Source: Amycolatopsis nalaikhensis (lineage in GTDB: Bacteria; Actinomycetota; Actinomycetes; Mycobacteriales; Pseudonocardiaceae). From it: 64,000 bases of DNA. A program made the position numbers and the translations under genes. Below the pieces are notes generated by a model. The model made no database searches. It was not told where the DNA came from and worked only from the letters and a program-made list of their open reading frames with translations. The stretch is taken from assembly GCF_030264295.1 (NCBI RefSeq), contig NZ_CP127173.1, positions 9,803,501 through 9,867,500 of the forward strand, in the 5' to 3' direction. Below, in pieces: positions 25,715 to 33,943 of the stretch (position 1 is its first letter; the number at the start of each line of letters is the position of its first letter).

Positions 25715-26887
25715 TCAGTCCTCCCAGGCGACGGGCAGCTCGTGCACGCCGTAGATGAGCATGTCGGAACGCGGCGCGATCTCCCCGGCCGGGACGGCCA
25801 GCCGCAGCGTGGGGAACTTGCCCAGCAGGGCGGGCAGCGCCACCTGGAGCTGCACCCGGGCCCGCTGCTGGCCGAGACACTGGTGGATGCCGTGGCCGAA
25901 AGCCACGTGCCCGCTGGTCTTGCGGAGCAGGTCGAGAACGTCCGGGTCGGCGAAGTGCGCCGGGTCGCGGTTGGCCGCCGGCACGGACACCGTGACCGCC
26001 TCGCCCGCCGCGATCCGCTGGCCGCCCAGCTCCACGTCTTCCAGCGCGGTGCGCACGGTGAACGGGATGATGCTCAGGTAGCGCAGCAGTTCCTCCACCG
26101 CGCGGTCGGCGAGGCCCGGGTCCGCCCGCAGCGCGGCGAGCTGGGCGGGGTGTTCGAGCAGGGCGAAGACGCCCAGCGCCAGCTGGTTGGTGGTGGTGTC
26201 CAGTCCCGCGCCCAGCAAGGTGAACCCGATGTTGACCAGCTCGGTGTCGGTGAGGTCACTCTCGGTCAGGCCGCTGAGCAGGTCGTCGGTGGCCGTCTTC
26301 CGCTTGGCCTCGACCAGCTCGCCGATGAACCCGTGCAGCGCCGCGTACGCCGCGCCGGCCTGCTCCGGCGTGTTGTCCAAGCGGAACAGGTCGAGCGCGT
26401 GCTGGTGAAATCGGTCCCGGTCGGCGTAGGGCACGCCGAGCACCTCGCAGATCACCTGGGCCGGCAGCGGCCGGGCCAGGGCCGGCACGAGGTCCGCCGG
26501 GCTGCCCCGCTCGGCCATGGCGGTCAGGTGCTCGTCGGTGATGACCTGGATCCGTTCGGTCAGCCGGCGCATCCGGCGGACGGTGAACTGGCCGGCGAGA
26601 AGACGCCGGTACCGGGTGTGCTCCGGCGCGTCCATGGACCCGAACATCCCCGGCGGCGCCGGCTGGTCACCGCCCGGCGCGCCGGGGACCGGCAGGTGCC
26701 GCAGCTCCGCCCGGGCGCTGAACCGCTGGTCGGCCAGCACCTCCCGGACCAGGGCGTGACCGGTGACCAGCCAGCCCGTGTGCCCGTCCGGGTAGTCCAG
26801 CCTGCTCAGCGGGCCCCGCTCGCGCAGCCCCGCGGGTGGGTCGAACGGCCGGTCGGCCGGCCGCTCGGTCGGCAGTGTCCTGGTCAC
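25715..26887 (-). CDS. Cytochrome P450
   Basis: 390-residue soluble bacterial P450. I-helix oxygen-activation motif LLGAGLDTTTNQLALG, ExxR in VEELLRYL, and heme loop FGHGIHQCLGQQRARVQL with the proximal Cys. Also AANRDPAHFADPDVLDL before the heme loop. Length and motifs resemble CYP105/CYP107-like hydroxylases of actinomycetes. It needs a separate ferredoxin and reductase; none is adjacent. Shares an operon with the SDR and is divergent from the MarR-type regulator, 150 bases away. Confidence 0.93.
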   Translation of the reverse strand: MTRTLPTERPADRPFDPPAGLRERGPLSRLDYPDGHTGWLVTGHALVREVLADQRFSARAELRHLPVPGAPGGDQPAPPGMFGSMDAPEHTRYRRLLAGQFTVRRMRRLTERIQVITDEHLTAMAERGSPADLVPALARPLPAQVICEVLGVPYADRDRFHQHALDLFRLDNTPEQAGAAYAALHGFIGELVEAKRKTATDDLLSGLTESDLTDTELVNIGFTLLGAGLDTTTNQLALGVFALLEHPAQLAALRADPGLADRAVEELLRYLSIIPFTVRTALEDVELGGQRIAAGEAVTVSVPAANRDPAHFADPDVLDLLRKTSGHVAFGHGIHQCLGQQRARVQLQVALPALLGKFPTLRLAVPAGEIAPRSDMLIYGVHELPVAWED

Positions 26888-27037
26888 CGCGGTTCCCTTT
26901 CCGTCAACCCTTCACAGCACGCGGAACACTAAGGTCGAATTTCCTCCGCCAGCAAACTGTGATCAGCGTATAGGCAGGTAGAGTCCTGGAAATTGATGCA
27001 ATGACGTGCGAGCTAATGCACCGATCGGGAGGACCGG

Positions 27038-27742
27038 ATGCCGGGCAGCAGACTGAGCTACGAGGAACGCCGGCACGTCGCCGCCGGGCTGGCGGAAGGC
27101 CTGAGCTACGCCGAGATCGCCCGCCGGCTGGGGCGGCCGAGGTCGACGGTGATCCGCGAGGTGGCCCGCAACGGCGGCGCGCACGCCTACTGCGCCGGCC
27201 GCGCCCAGCAAGCCACCCAGTGGCGGGCCCGGCGCCGCGTCACCGTCTCGCCCCCGGCCGGCCCGGCGCCCGCGGCCGACCCGGCCGACCCGCGGGCCCG
27301 CCGTGAGTTCGAGGCGCTGTTCGCGCGGATGGCCACCCGGACCGGCGTCCCGGCGATGATGGCGAGAGTCCTGGTCTGCCTGTTCACCACCGAGTCGGGC
27401 AGTCTCACCGCCGCCGAGCTGGCGACCCGCCTGCAGGTCAGCCCGGCCTCGGTCTCCAAGGCGGTGGCCTGGCTGGAACAGCGCGGGCTGCTCCGGCGCG
27501 AGCGGGACGGCCGGCGCGAGCGCTACCTGGTCGACGACCACGTGTGGCACCAGGCCTGGCTGGCCAGCATGGAAGGCATGGCGCTGTGGGCCGACGTCAC
27601 CAGGCAGGGCGCCGAACTCTTCGGCGGGAACACGTCGGCCGGGGCCCGGCTGCACGCCACCAGCGAGTGGCTCGAGCACGTCCGGCGGGACATGGTCCAA
27701 GCGGCCGAACACTGGCGAAAACCGTTGCCCGCCAAGCCCTGA
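27038..27742 (+). CDS. Two-headed regulator: IS30-type HTH fused to MarR/GbsR winged helix
   Basis: 234 residues. Residues 5-45 are a helix-turn-helix of the kind found in IS30 transposases (LSYEERRHVAAGLAEGLSYA then EIARRLGRPRSTVIREVARN). After a Pro/Ala linker (about 70-85) comes a winged helix (about 90-175) with LTAAELATRLQVSPASVSKA and LEQRGLLRRERDGRRERYL. The tail is helical. The gene has GGAGGA before its ATG. It is divergent from the P450-SDR operon and is the obvious candidate regulator of it. Confidence 0.85.
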   Translation: MPGSRLSYEERRHVAAGLAEGLSYAEIARRLGRPRSTVIREVARNGGAHAYCAGRAQQATQWRARRRVTVSPPAGPAPAADPADPRARREFEALFARMATRTGVPAMMARVLVCLFTTESGSLTAAELATRLQVSPASVSKAVAWLEQRGLLRRERDGRRERYLVDDHVWHQAWLASMEGMALWADVTRQGAELFGGNTSAGARLHATSEWLEHVRRDMVQAAEHWRKPLPAKP

Positions 27743-27803
27743 CCGCCAAGCCCGGCATGACGCCGCTCGCAAGCCGTCACCAGAAGGCAGGGAGCGGTGC
27801 CCA

Positions 27804-27950
27804 GTGGGCATGACGAATTCAGAACAGACCTCGGTCCTGATCACCGGAGCCGACAAGGGCCTCGGCTGCGAGGCTGCCAGGCGGCTCGCGGAACGGAGTT
27901 GGCCGATCTTCCTCGGCTCACGGGACGAAGGTGAATCCGGCGCGACGTCC
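27804..27950 (+). pseudogene. Truncated SDR gene (N-terminal cofactor domain only)
   Basis: Starts with GTGGGCATG and encodes SVLITGADKGLGCEAARRLA then ERSWPIFLGSRDEGE, the first 45 residues of an SDR. Homology then stops at about 27940. The open frame runs on into sequence antisense to the YeeE/YedE gene and is not coding there. No catalytic part exists. Confidence 0.6.
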
Positions 27951-28019
27951 CCTCAGGGGCCGAGTCGGCGAACTGCGCGGCCCGTGGCACAGGACCAGCT
28001 ACGAGCTCCGCTCGATGAC

Positions 28020-29279
28020 TCAGCAGATGCTGTCGGTGGGTTGGGGATTGGTCAGGCCGAACAGCGGGCGGAGCCGGATCCCGACCCAGGTCCCACCGAG
28101 TGCGAATGCTCCCCACAGCCAGCCGTGCAGGCTGCCGGTGGAGATTCCGGCCAGGTAGGCGCCGATGTTGCAGCCACCGGCGAGGCGTGCGCCGATGCCC
28201 ATGAGGATTCCGCCGAGGATGGCCGCGGCTGCGGTCCGCCAGGGAATCTCCGCGCGAATCCTCCAGGTTCCGGCGGCCGCGGCGGCGACGGCGGCGCCGA
28301 GAATGATGCCGATGTCGGTGAGGCTCGTCTTGTCCGTCCAGATCGGGCTCGCCAGCGCCTTGGCGTTGGTCGTGCTCTGCCAGAACTCCCAGGTTTCCGG
28401 ATGCAGGCCGACCAGTTGCAGCAGCTTGGCGCCCCACAGCGCGAACGCGAACGTCACACCCCACGGGCTGCCGGACACGAGCACCACCACGGCGGCGAGC
28501 ACCCCCAGCACGACCGCGCCGGTCAGCAGCGGCCAGGAACCGCGGAACACCCGCGCGAAGCCCCGCGCGGTCGGGACGGCGTCGACCGGAGGCGGCGTGC
28601 GGCGGGCCTGGACCACGCGCGTCAGCACGACGACGAGCAGCAGCGCGGCGACGGTGATCGCCCAGGAGCCCCACCAGCCGACGTGGTCGGCCAGCAGGAA
28701 GCCGGACACCTGCGGCCAGCCGGTGAAGATCGGGTAAGCCCAGGTGAAGAGCACCGAGCCGGCGATGAAGCCGCCGAGTGTCGGCACGATCGTGGACTGG
28801 CCGGCGCCGACGGCGAACAGCGTGCCCGAGGCGCAGGCGCCGCCCAATTGCATGCCGACCGCGAACAGGGCCGCTCCGGCGAACAGCGCGAGCCCGATCG
28901 GCCCGGCGGTGAGCTTCGGCGTGCCGCCGAACAGCCCCGCTCCGGTCCCCGCGATCAGGGCGATCAACGTCGCCGCGGTGCCGAGCAACAGGGTGTGCGC
29001 GCGCAGCCCGGCGCCGTTGCCGACCGCGATCAGCTGCCGCCACGCGGAGGTGAAGCCGAACCGGGAATGGAACAGGGCCAGGCCGAGGAGCAGCCCGACC
29101 ACCAGCAACGCGCCGTACTTGGCGCCGTAGGACGCCCAGACGTACCAGCTCAGGGCGGCGGACAACACGGCGGCGAGGGCCAGTGGCACCACCCGGACCG
29201 GTTCTTCGGGCGCGGGCCGCGGCGCGGCGCACGACGTGGGCGAGCTGAGCAGGAAGTTCCGCTCGGTGGACGTGGACAT
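28020..29279 (-). CDS. YeeE/YedE-family sulfur (thiosulfate) transporter
   Basis: 419 residues, polytopic membrane protein with two repeats. Each carries the family Cys signature: MQLGGACASGTLFAVGAGQS in the first half and GIGARLAGGCNIGAYLAGIS in the second. These Cys line the thiosulfate path in YeeE. ATG 29279 is chosen over an earlier in-frame ATG because GGAG lies just before it. Separated by a strong hairpin from the operon upstream, so it probably has its own promoter. It may supply or export reduced sulfur, which would fit the methanethiol-oxidase-like neighbour. Confidence 0.88.
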   Translation of the reverse strand: MSTSTERNFLLSSPTSCAAPRPAPEEPVRVVPLALAAVLSAALSWYVWASYGAKYGALLVVGLLLGLALFHSRFGFTSAWRQLIAVGNGAGLRAHTLLLGTAATLIALIAGTGAGLFGGTPKLTAGPIGLALFAGAALFAVGMQLGGACASGTLFAVGAGQSTIVPTLGGFIAGSVLFTWAYPIFTGWPQVSGFLLADHVGWWGSWAITVAALLLVVVLTRVVQARRTPPPVDAVPTARGFARVFRGSWPLLTGAVVLGVLAAVVVLVSGSPWGVTFAFALWGAKLLQLVGLHPETWEFWQSTTNAKALASPIWTDKTSLTDIGIILGAAVAAAAAGTWRIRAEIPWRTAAAAILGGILMGIGARLAGGCNIGAYLAGISTGSLHGWLWGAFALGGTWVGIRLRPLFGLTNPQPTDSIC

Positions 29280-29379
29280 CGACACTCCAAAGAGGACATG
29301 GGGATCAAGGGATGCGGGTCGCCCGGTGCCACCGAACCGCGGGACGTCCACGAGAGGTCCGTGCGCCAGGGCTGCCCTG

Positions 29380-29408
29380 CGGCGGCCCCTCGCGGAGAGG
29401 GGCCGCCG
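29380..29408 (-). terminator. Strong hairpin ending the small-secreted-protein operon
   Basis: Perfect 12-bp inverted repeat CGGCGGCCCCTC / GAGGGGCCGCCG with a 5-base loop, 5 bases past the stop codon of the 75-residue gene on the minus strand. No U tract, as usual for high-GC actinobacteria. Confidence 0.7.
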
Positions 29409-29413
29409 TAGGG

Positions 29414-29641
29414 TCAGAGCGAGGGCAGGAGCTTGCCCGGCACGCCGTTGACCGACTGGATCAGGCCGAGCACCGGGACGCCGAGCGGCGCGAACGTCCA
29501 GATGTTGTTCAGGCCGCTCGTGTCCGGCTCGTCGACCACGACGACGTCCGGGGTGGCGGCGAGCGCCGGCGCGGCCGCGCCGAGCAGGGCCGCACCGGCG
29601 AGGACCGCGGCACCGGCCGCGCGGGCGAGGTTCTTCTTCAT
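29414..29641 (-). CDS. Small secreted protein (75 aa)
   Basis: Signal peptide with KKNLAR n-region, long Ala-rich core and an APALAA cleavage site (about residue 28). That leaves a mature peptide of about 47 residues: TPDVVVVDEPDTSGLNNIWT and APLGVPVLGLIQSVNG, ending in LLPSL. No Cys. It shares the P-L-G-x-P-V plus GLI motif with the upstream 68-residue protein, so the two are paralogues or partners. Not chaplin-like in sequence. Last gene of the operon with the CopD-like protein. Function unknown. Confidence 0.7.
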   Translation of the reverse strand: MKKNLARAAGAAVLAGAALLGAAAPALAATPDVVVVDEPDTSGLNNIWTFAPLGVPVLGLIQSVNGVPGKLLPSL

Positions 29642-29653
29642 GGTTCGCGCCTT

Positions 29654-29860
29654 TCAGGAAACAGTGGTGATCAGGCCGAAGACGGGGGCGAGCAGGTCGA
29701 CCGGCTGGCCGAGCGGGCCGAGCACGCTGCCGAGATCGACGCCGGGGACGAGCCAGACAGAGCCGTCGGTGGGGGCCGCGGACGCCACACCGGCGGCGAG
29801 GCCGGTGAACGCCGTCGCCGCGACGAGCGGCAGCAGCAGGCGGGCAGCAAGACGCTTCAT
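29654..29860 (-). CDS. Small secreted protein (68 aa)
   Basis: Signal peptide MKRLAARLLLPLVAATAFTG to AGVASAAP (cleavage about residue 29), then a 40-residue mature part: TDGSVWLVPGVDLGSVLGPL and GQPVDLLAPVFGLITTVS. A GAGGAAAGG site precedes the ATG. Related in design to the 75-residue protein directly downstream. The hydrophobic, Gly/Pro-rich mature chain could bind membrane or partner proteins. Not recognised. Confidence 0.68.
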   Translation of the reverse strand: MKRLAARLLLPLVAATAFTGLAAGVASAAPTDGSVWLVPGVDLGSVLGPLGQPVDLLAPVFGLITTVS

Positions 29861-29883
29861 GCTTTTCCTTTCCTCACAGGGTT

Positions 29884-31569
29884 TCAGCGGAGAACCGACG
29901 TGATCGGCACGATGGTTCCGTCGGGCACCCACTGGCCCGCGTAGTCGCGGTCCATCACCATTCCGGTGGCGTGGGGTTCGGTGGGGTACATCGGCATGGC
30001 GTTGACCTGGGCGGCGGCGAAGATCTGCACGTCCGCCGCCGGCCGGTCCGCGCCCAGCCAGTTCCGGAAGCCCCCGGCTGTCGGGTTCTCGCCCCCGAAG
30101 CGGTCGCCGACCGCGACGGCGTACCCGACCGCGGTCGCTTCCCGCGGGTCGAACCGCAGTGGCAGCGACGCGCTCGCCACCGCGTTGACGATCGGCCCGG
30201 TGAGCAGCCACGGCGCCAGGTAGAGCCCGTATTGGTGGGTGGGCTGGAGGCGCTGCGACTCCGCCGCCCGGGTCATCGCCGTGTACCCGGCGGCCCAGCC
30301 GGAGACGACGACCAGCGCGGTGTCGGGACCGGCGTCCGGCCGCACGGCCAGCCTGGTGCGCGCCGCGGTCTCGCGCACCAGCTTCGCGGCCGCGGCGCCC
30401 CGCGGCGAGTCGTCCCCGACCAGCGTGATCCCGGCCGGCTTGCGCTCGCCGAGGAACTCGACGAGCTTGACCAGCGCCCCGGCGTCGTCCGGTGACAGCA
30501 CGTCGGACGGGCACGACGCCAGCACCTCGGCGCGGCCCGCGACCAGGCTCCCGAGCGCCGCCGAAGCGCATTCCGGCGCGTCGGCATCGGTGATCGGCGG
30601 GCCTGGGGCCTCCCCCGCGTCGACCTCGACGACCGTCGTCGTGCCGCCGCGGCGGATCTCAAGGTCGCTGCGCCCGGGCGGGAGCTCGACATCGGCCCAG
30701 GTGCCCTCGGCGCCGGGCCGCGCGACGGCCTGGGTGACCAGGCCACCGCGGACCCCGGCGGAGAGGTCGTTGCCCGCGCTCTTCGGGAAATGCACGACGT
30801 TGTGCCCCGGCCGTTGCGGGCTGACCAGCACCGGGAACCCGGCGTTGTCGGCGAGCAGCGGCACGCCCGGAACCGGCAGCGGCGGCGGCACCGGGATCGC
30901 GCCGAGCGCACTCCACGCGAGGAACCCGAGGGCGATGCCGACGACCCCCAGCCGGTACGCACGGCCCTTGACCACCGCGGCGAGCACGCTCACCACCAGC
31001 GGAAGGACCACGACGGCCAGGACGGCGAGCCCGAAGAGCGTCGAGTGGAGCCGCCGGTCGAAGCCGAGGCCGGACAGCCCGAACCGCACCGCGCCGGCGA
31101 GCACCAGGAGGCCGCCGAGGGTGATGGCCAGGGGCCCGGGGCGGATGGCCGTCGTCGGCACCGGCCCGGACAAGGCGAAGCCGAACCACACCGCCGCGCC
31201 GGCGACGAACACCGAGTCGAGCGCGAACTCGACGCCGGCCCCGCCGAGCGACGTCTCGAGCACCAGCAGCACCAGCAGCGCGAACGACGTCCAGCGAGTG
31301 GCCCGCGGGAGCACCGGCACCGCCACCGCGAGCACCACGTGGATCGCCACCGCGACGACGTTGACTTCGACGGCGAAGGCCGACGCCACGGCGAGCAGCA
31401 CCGAAACGCCGCCGAGGACGTACAGCGCGAGACGCGGCCGCCGCCCCGGCGGCCACAGGAGGCCGCCGCCGGCGAGGAACGCCGTGGACAGCAGCAGGGC
31501 GAGCCGGAGGATCAACGCCAGCAGGTCCACAGTAGACGAACCGGTGGGCGTGGAGTGGTCGTGTTCCAT
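29884..31569 (-). CDS. CopD-like polytopic membrane protein with large extracytoplasmic C-terminal domain
   Basis: 561 residues. The N-terminal half (about 12-225) has around eight hydrophobic helices with the layout of CopD/YcnJ copper-resistance proteins, and a His near the very N-terminus (EHDHSTPTG). The rest (about 230-561) is soluble, with FPVLVSPQRPGHNVVHFP and RSDLEIRRGGTTTVVEVDAG, which looks like an immunoglobulin/YtkA-type sandwich, then an alpha/beta part with Cys at CPSD and CASA. No known catalytic motif. Between the SBP56-like gene and the small secreted proteins, it may deliver or sense metal for the former. Family assignment is tentative. Confidence 0.6.
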   Translation of the reverse strand: MEHDHSTPTGSSTVDLLALILRLALLLSTAFLAGGGLLWPPGRRPRLALYVLGGVSVLLAVASAFAVEVNVVAVAIHVVLAVAVPVLPRATRWTSFALLVLLVLETSLGGAGVEFALDSVFVAGAAVWFGFALSGPVPTTAIRPGPLAITLGGLLVLAGAVRFGLSGLGFDRRLHSTLFGLAVLAVVVLPLVVSVLAAVVKGRAYRLGVVGIALGFLAWSALGAIPVPPPLPVPGVPLLADNAGFPVLVSPQRPGHNVVHFPKSAGNDLSAGVRGGLVTQAVARPGAEGTWADVELPPGRSDLEIRRGGTTTVVEVDAGEAPGPPITDADAPECASAALGSLVAGRAEVLASCPSDVLSPDDAGALVKLVEFLGERKPAGITLVGDDSPRGAAAAKLVRETAARTRLAVRPDAGPDTALVVVSGWAAGYTAMTRAAESQRLQPTHQYGLYLAPWLLTGPIVNAVASASLPLRFDPREATAVGYAVAVGDRFGGENPTAGGFRNWLGADRPAADVQIFAAAQVNAMPMYPTEPHATGMVMDRDYAGQWVPDGTIVPITSVLR

Positions 31570-31588
31570 CGGGACCTTCCGGAGAGGT

Positions 31589-31618
31589 GCGGGCGGGGTC
31601 GCGGACGACCCCGCCCGC
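31589..31618 (-). terminator. Perfect 13-bp hairpin between the SBP56-like and CopD-like genes
   Basis: GCGGGCGGGGTCG pairs exactly with CGACCCCGCCCGC around a CGGA loop, just 5 bases past the stop of the secreted protein gene (minus strand) and 20 bases before the next start codon. It probably works as an attenuator or RNA-stability element giving more of the first gene product. Confidence 0.6.
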
Positions 31619-31623
31619 GTCGG

Positions 31624-33471
31624 CTACTTGACGTTCGCGTCGGCGACCACGAACAGCTCGGAGTGCGGCTTGGCGTTGCCGAAGTCCCCGTGCGGCCACG
31701 ACTTGCGGTTGAAGTTGATGCCGACCTGGCCGGTGAACTCGTCTCGGAAGTCCGAGTCGACCGACACCTTCCCGTCCGGGCCGAGGTTCAGCAGGTTGAC
31801 CTTGTGGTCACCGTCCAAACCGGACCGGGCGACGAAGTAGTTCGACACCGCGAGGTGCTGCGGCGACGTCGTTTCGTGGTAGAAGCCGTCGTCGCCGAGC
31901 GCGAAGTTGTCGTAGGCGCCCCAGTGCGGGCCCGCGCCCGGCGTGCCGGGGTTGATCGGGGCCGCGCCGACGACGGTCGGCAGGTCGCCGCCCCCGCCCT
32001 GCTGCGCCTTCGCCTTCGTGTCGATCCGGCCTTCGATGTCCTCGATCCGGTCGCCGGCGTCGACCAGCTTCCGGATGTCGAGGACGTAGACGCCGCCGGT
32101 GGTGCCGGGGTCGTCGGCCGAGAGGGTGCCCTTCTGCCGCCCGACGATCGCGCGGTAGAGGTACTTGTCGTCCGGGCTCGTCTGGATCCAGCCGCCGTTG
32201 GAGCTGGCGCCGTTCGAGTCGTTGTTCGCGTGGATCGACTTGTTCGCCGCGCCGTCGTCGAACACCTCGATCCAGTGCGGCTCGGCCGCGGTGATGTCCG
32301 GCGTGTAGAACACCGCGCCGCCCTGCATGGTCTGGGCGAACGCGCCCTTGTGGCCCGGCAGGTTGGTCACCGTGGTCTCCATGACCGCGCGGCTTTCGGC
32401 GTGCAGCGGGTCGGCCGGATCGGCGCGCGGGCCGTCGGCCAGGTACGACACCGACTTCAGCTTCGGGTGGTCGCGGTCGGAGATGTCCCAGGTCCGCACG
32501 GTCGGGCGCCGCAGGTACGGCGACGGCTGCTTCACCGGGTCGAGGATGATGTTGCGCGGCTCGGCGTAGTCGCTGGTGACGAGCGTGTTCAGGTCCTCGC
32601 GGGCCTGGATGCCGTGCGGGTTGGCGCAGGTCGGCTTGCCCAGCTGCGGCAGGTTGTCGCACAGCTTGGCGTTGTCGCCCTGCGGGGTCGCCGCCGGGGA
32701 CTCGGACAGCACCTGCGCGTTCTGTCCGAAGTGGACGACCTCGCCGGGACTGCCCGCGAAGCCGTTGCCGACCTGCGTGGAGCCGTCGGCGTAGGCGTGC
32801 GGGCCGGGCACGACCGGACCGCCCATGTACGTGCCGTACGCGGTGCCGTCCTTGAGGACCCAGTACGCGTCCGGGACGCTGCCGCCCAGGGTGTTCGTCG
32901 GCAGGCTGACGCCCTTGAGCTTCAACTGCGGCAACGCGCTGACGTCGAAGGCGTAGGTCGCCGCGGCGAACAGCGCCCCGGCGTAGACGGTGTCGCCCTT
33001 GTGCCACACGTACTGCATGTGGTGCGGCTCGTTCTCGACGAGCGGGCCGACGGTGGCGGTGTTGACGACCTTGCCGTAGGTCGGCGAACCCTGCGTCGCG
33101 TCGATCACGGCGAGGAAGTCCGGGCCGGGCAAGGCGTTCTTGACCTTGTTGAGCCCACCGCCGAGCGTGCCCGGCAGGTTCTTGACGTCCTTGACGAGCG
33201 TGTCGGCGATGTTTTCGTCACCGGCCCAGACGAGCAGCCACTTCTTCGGCGTACCGCCTGCCGAACGCGAATCGGCGGCGAGGTCCTTCGTGACCAGGTG
33301 GTTCCGCACCCAGTACTGCTTGCCGTCGGACGCGGTCTTCGCGTCGGTGATGGTCTGGACGTCGGCGTAGGCGCCGGTGGCCGAGCCGGTGTACGTGACG
33401 GCGCCGACGGCGAGAGCGAGTGCCGCGGCTCCGGTCACCACCTTTCGCCACCGGAGCGATTTCAACGACAT
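31624..33471 (-). CDS. Secreted selenium-binding-protein 1 / methanethiol-oxidase-like beta-propeller protein
   Basis: 615 residues. ATG 33471 follows AGGGAGA. Signal peptide VVTGAAALALAVGAVTYTGS to AYADV (about 1-35). The mature part has the features of the SBP56 family: LVENEPHHMQYVWHKGDTVY, NPHGIQAREDLNTLVTSDYA, TWDISDRDHPKLKSVSYL and a late His block SWPHGDFGNAKPHSEL. In this family the conserved His residues bind copper in methanethiol oxidases, which turn CH3SH into formaldehyde, H2S and H2O2. Here the protein is exported, longer than the 460-residue standard, and followed by a CopD-like protein. Family is likely; the reaction is inference. Confidence 0.62.
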   Translation of the reverse strand: MSLKSLRWRKVVTGAAALALAVGAVTYTGSATGAYADVQTITDAKTASDGKQYWVRNHLVTKDLAADSRSAGGTPKKWLLVWAGDENIADTLVKDVKNLPGTLGGGLNKVKNALPGPDFLAVIDATQGSPTYGKVVNTATVGPLVENEPHHMQYVWHKGDTVYAGALFAAATYAFDVSALPQLKLKGVSLPTNTLGGSVPDAYWVLKDGTAYGTYMGGPVVPGPHAYADGSTQVGNGFAGSPGEVVHFGQNAQVLSESPAATPQGDNAKLCDNLPQLGKPTCANPHGIQAREDLNTLVTSDYAEPRNIILDPVKQPSPYLRRPTVRTWDISDRDHPKLKSVSYLADGPRADPADPLHAESRAVMETTVTNLPGHKGAFAQTMQGGAVFYTPDITAAEPHWIEVFDDGAANKSIHANNDSNGASSNGGWIQTSPDDKYLYRAIVGRQKGTLSADDPGTTGGVYVLDIRKLVDAGDRIEDIEGRIDTKAKAQQGGGGDLPTVVGAAPINPGTPGAGPHWGAYDNFALGDDGFYHETTSPQHLAVSNYFVARSGLDGDHKVNLLNLGPDGKVSVDSDFRDEFTGQVGINFNRKSWPHGDFGNAKPHSELFVVADANVK

Positions 33472-33943
33472 GCATTCTCCCTGATTCCTTTGAACAGGCA
33501 CAACGGAACAGACACTTCTTCCCTCCTTTCGGACACGCGAAAAGAGGGAAGACCGGAGTTGCCACGCGCGCCCGGAAACCACCGGCGCGCGGTGGAAAGC
33601 CGCCCGAAGGCGGAGAACCGTCAGAAAGTCCTACAGAGTGCGCTGGCCTGGTGGCGCAGATCAACGTGACGCCGCTGCACCAGACGGACGAAACCGGACA
33701 TGGGCCAAATGGTCGCGTGCGCTGCCCGGACCGTCAAACCGTGATCAAAGAATGAGATGTCACCCTTGTGAGTGAAGACCGCACAGGCGGTCGCGCGGCC
33801 GAGCCTGAAGTCCTGCAGTCACGAGTTCCGATTGAGGTTTTCTCAGTAGGGCTGGGGCTGGGTGTGTTGTGCGCAGGTGAGGCGTGGGGCCGCTGGTAGG
33901 ACTGAGTTTGCGAAGACCGAGTCCGAGATTCCAGAGGCCCCAC
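33472..33943. other. Intergenic region with a hairpin next to an IS fragment
   Basis: No gene seen. It contains the promoter side of the secreted-protein gene. Near the IS end is a 9-bp inverted repeat CGTGGGGCC (33883-33891) / GGCCCCACG (33936-33944) that ends on the transposase start codon and may block external readthrough into it. I could not define the IS left end or a target duplication. Confidence 0.35.

Noticed and set aside
27804..29411. Intact long SDR gene
   Set aside because: SDR homology ends after about 45 residues. The rest of the frame is antisense to YeeE/YedE.
30790..33669. 959-codon plus-strand open frame
   Set aside because: Shadow of the CopD-like and SBP56-like genes on the minus strand, which have signal peptides, membrane helices and ribosome sites.
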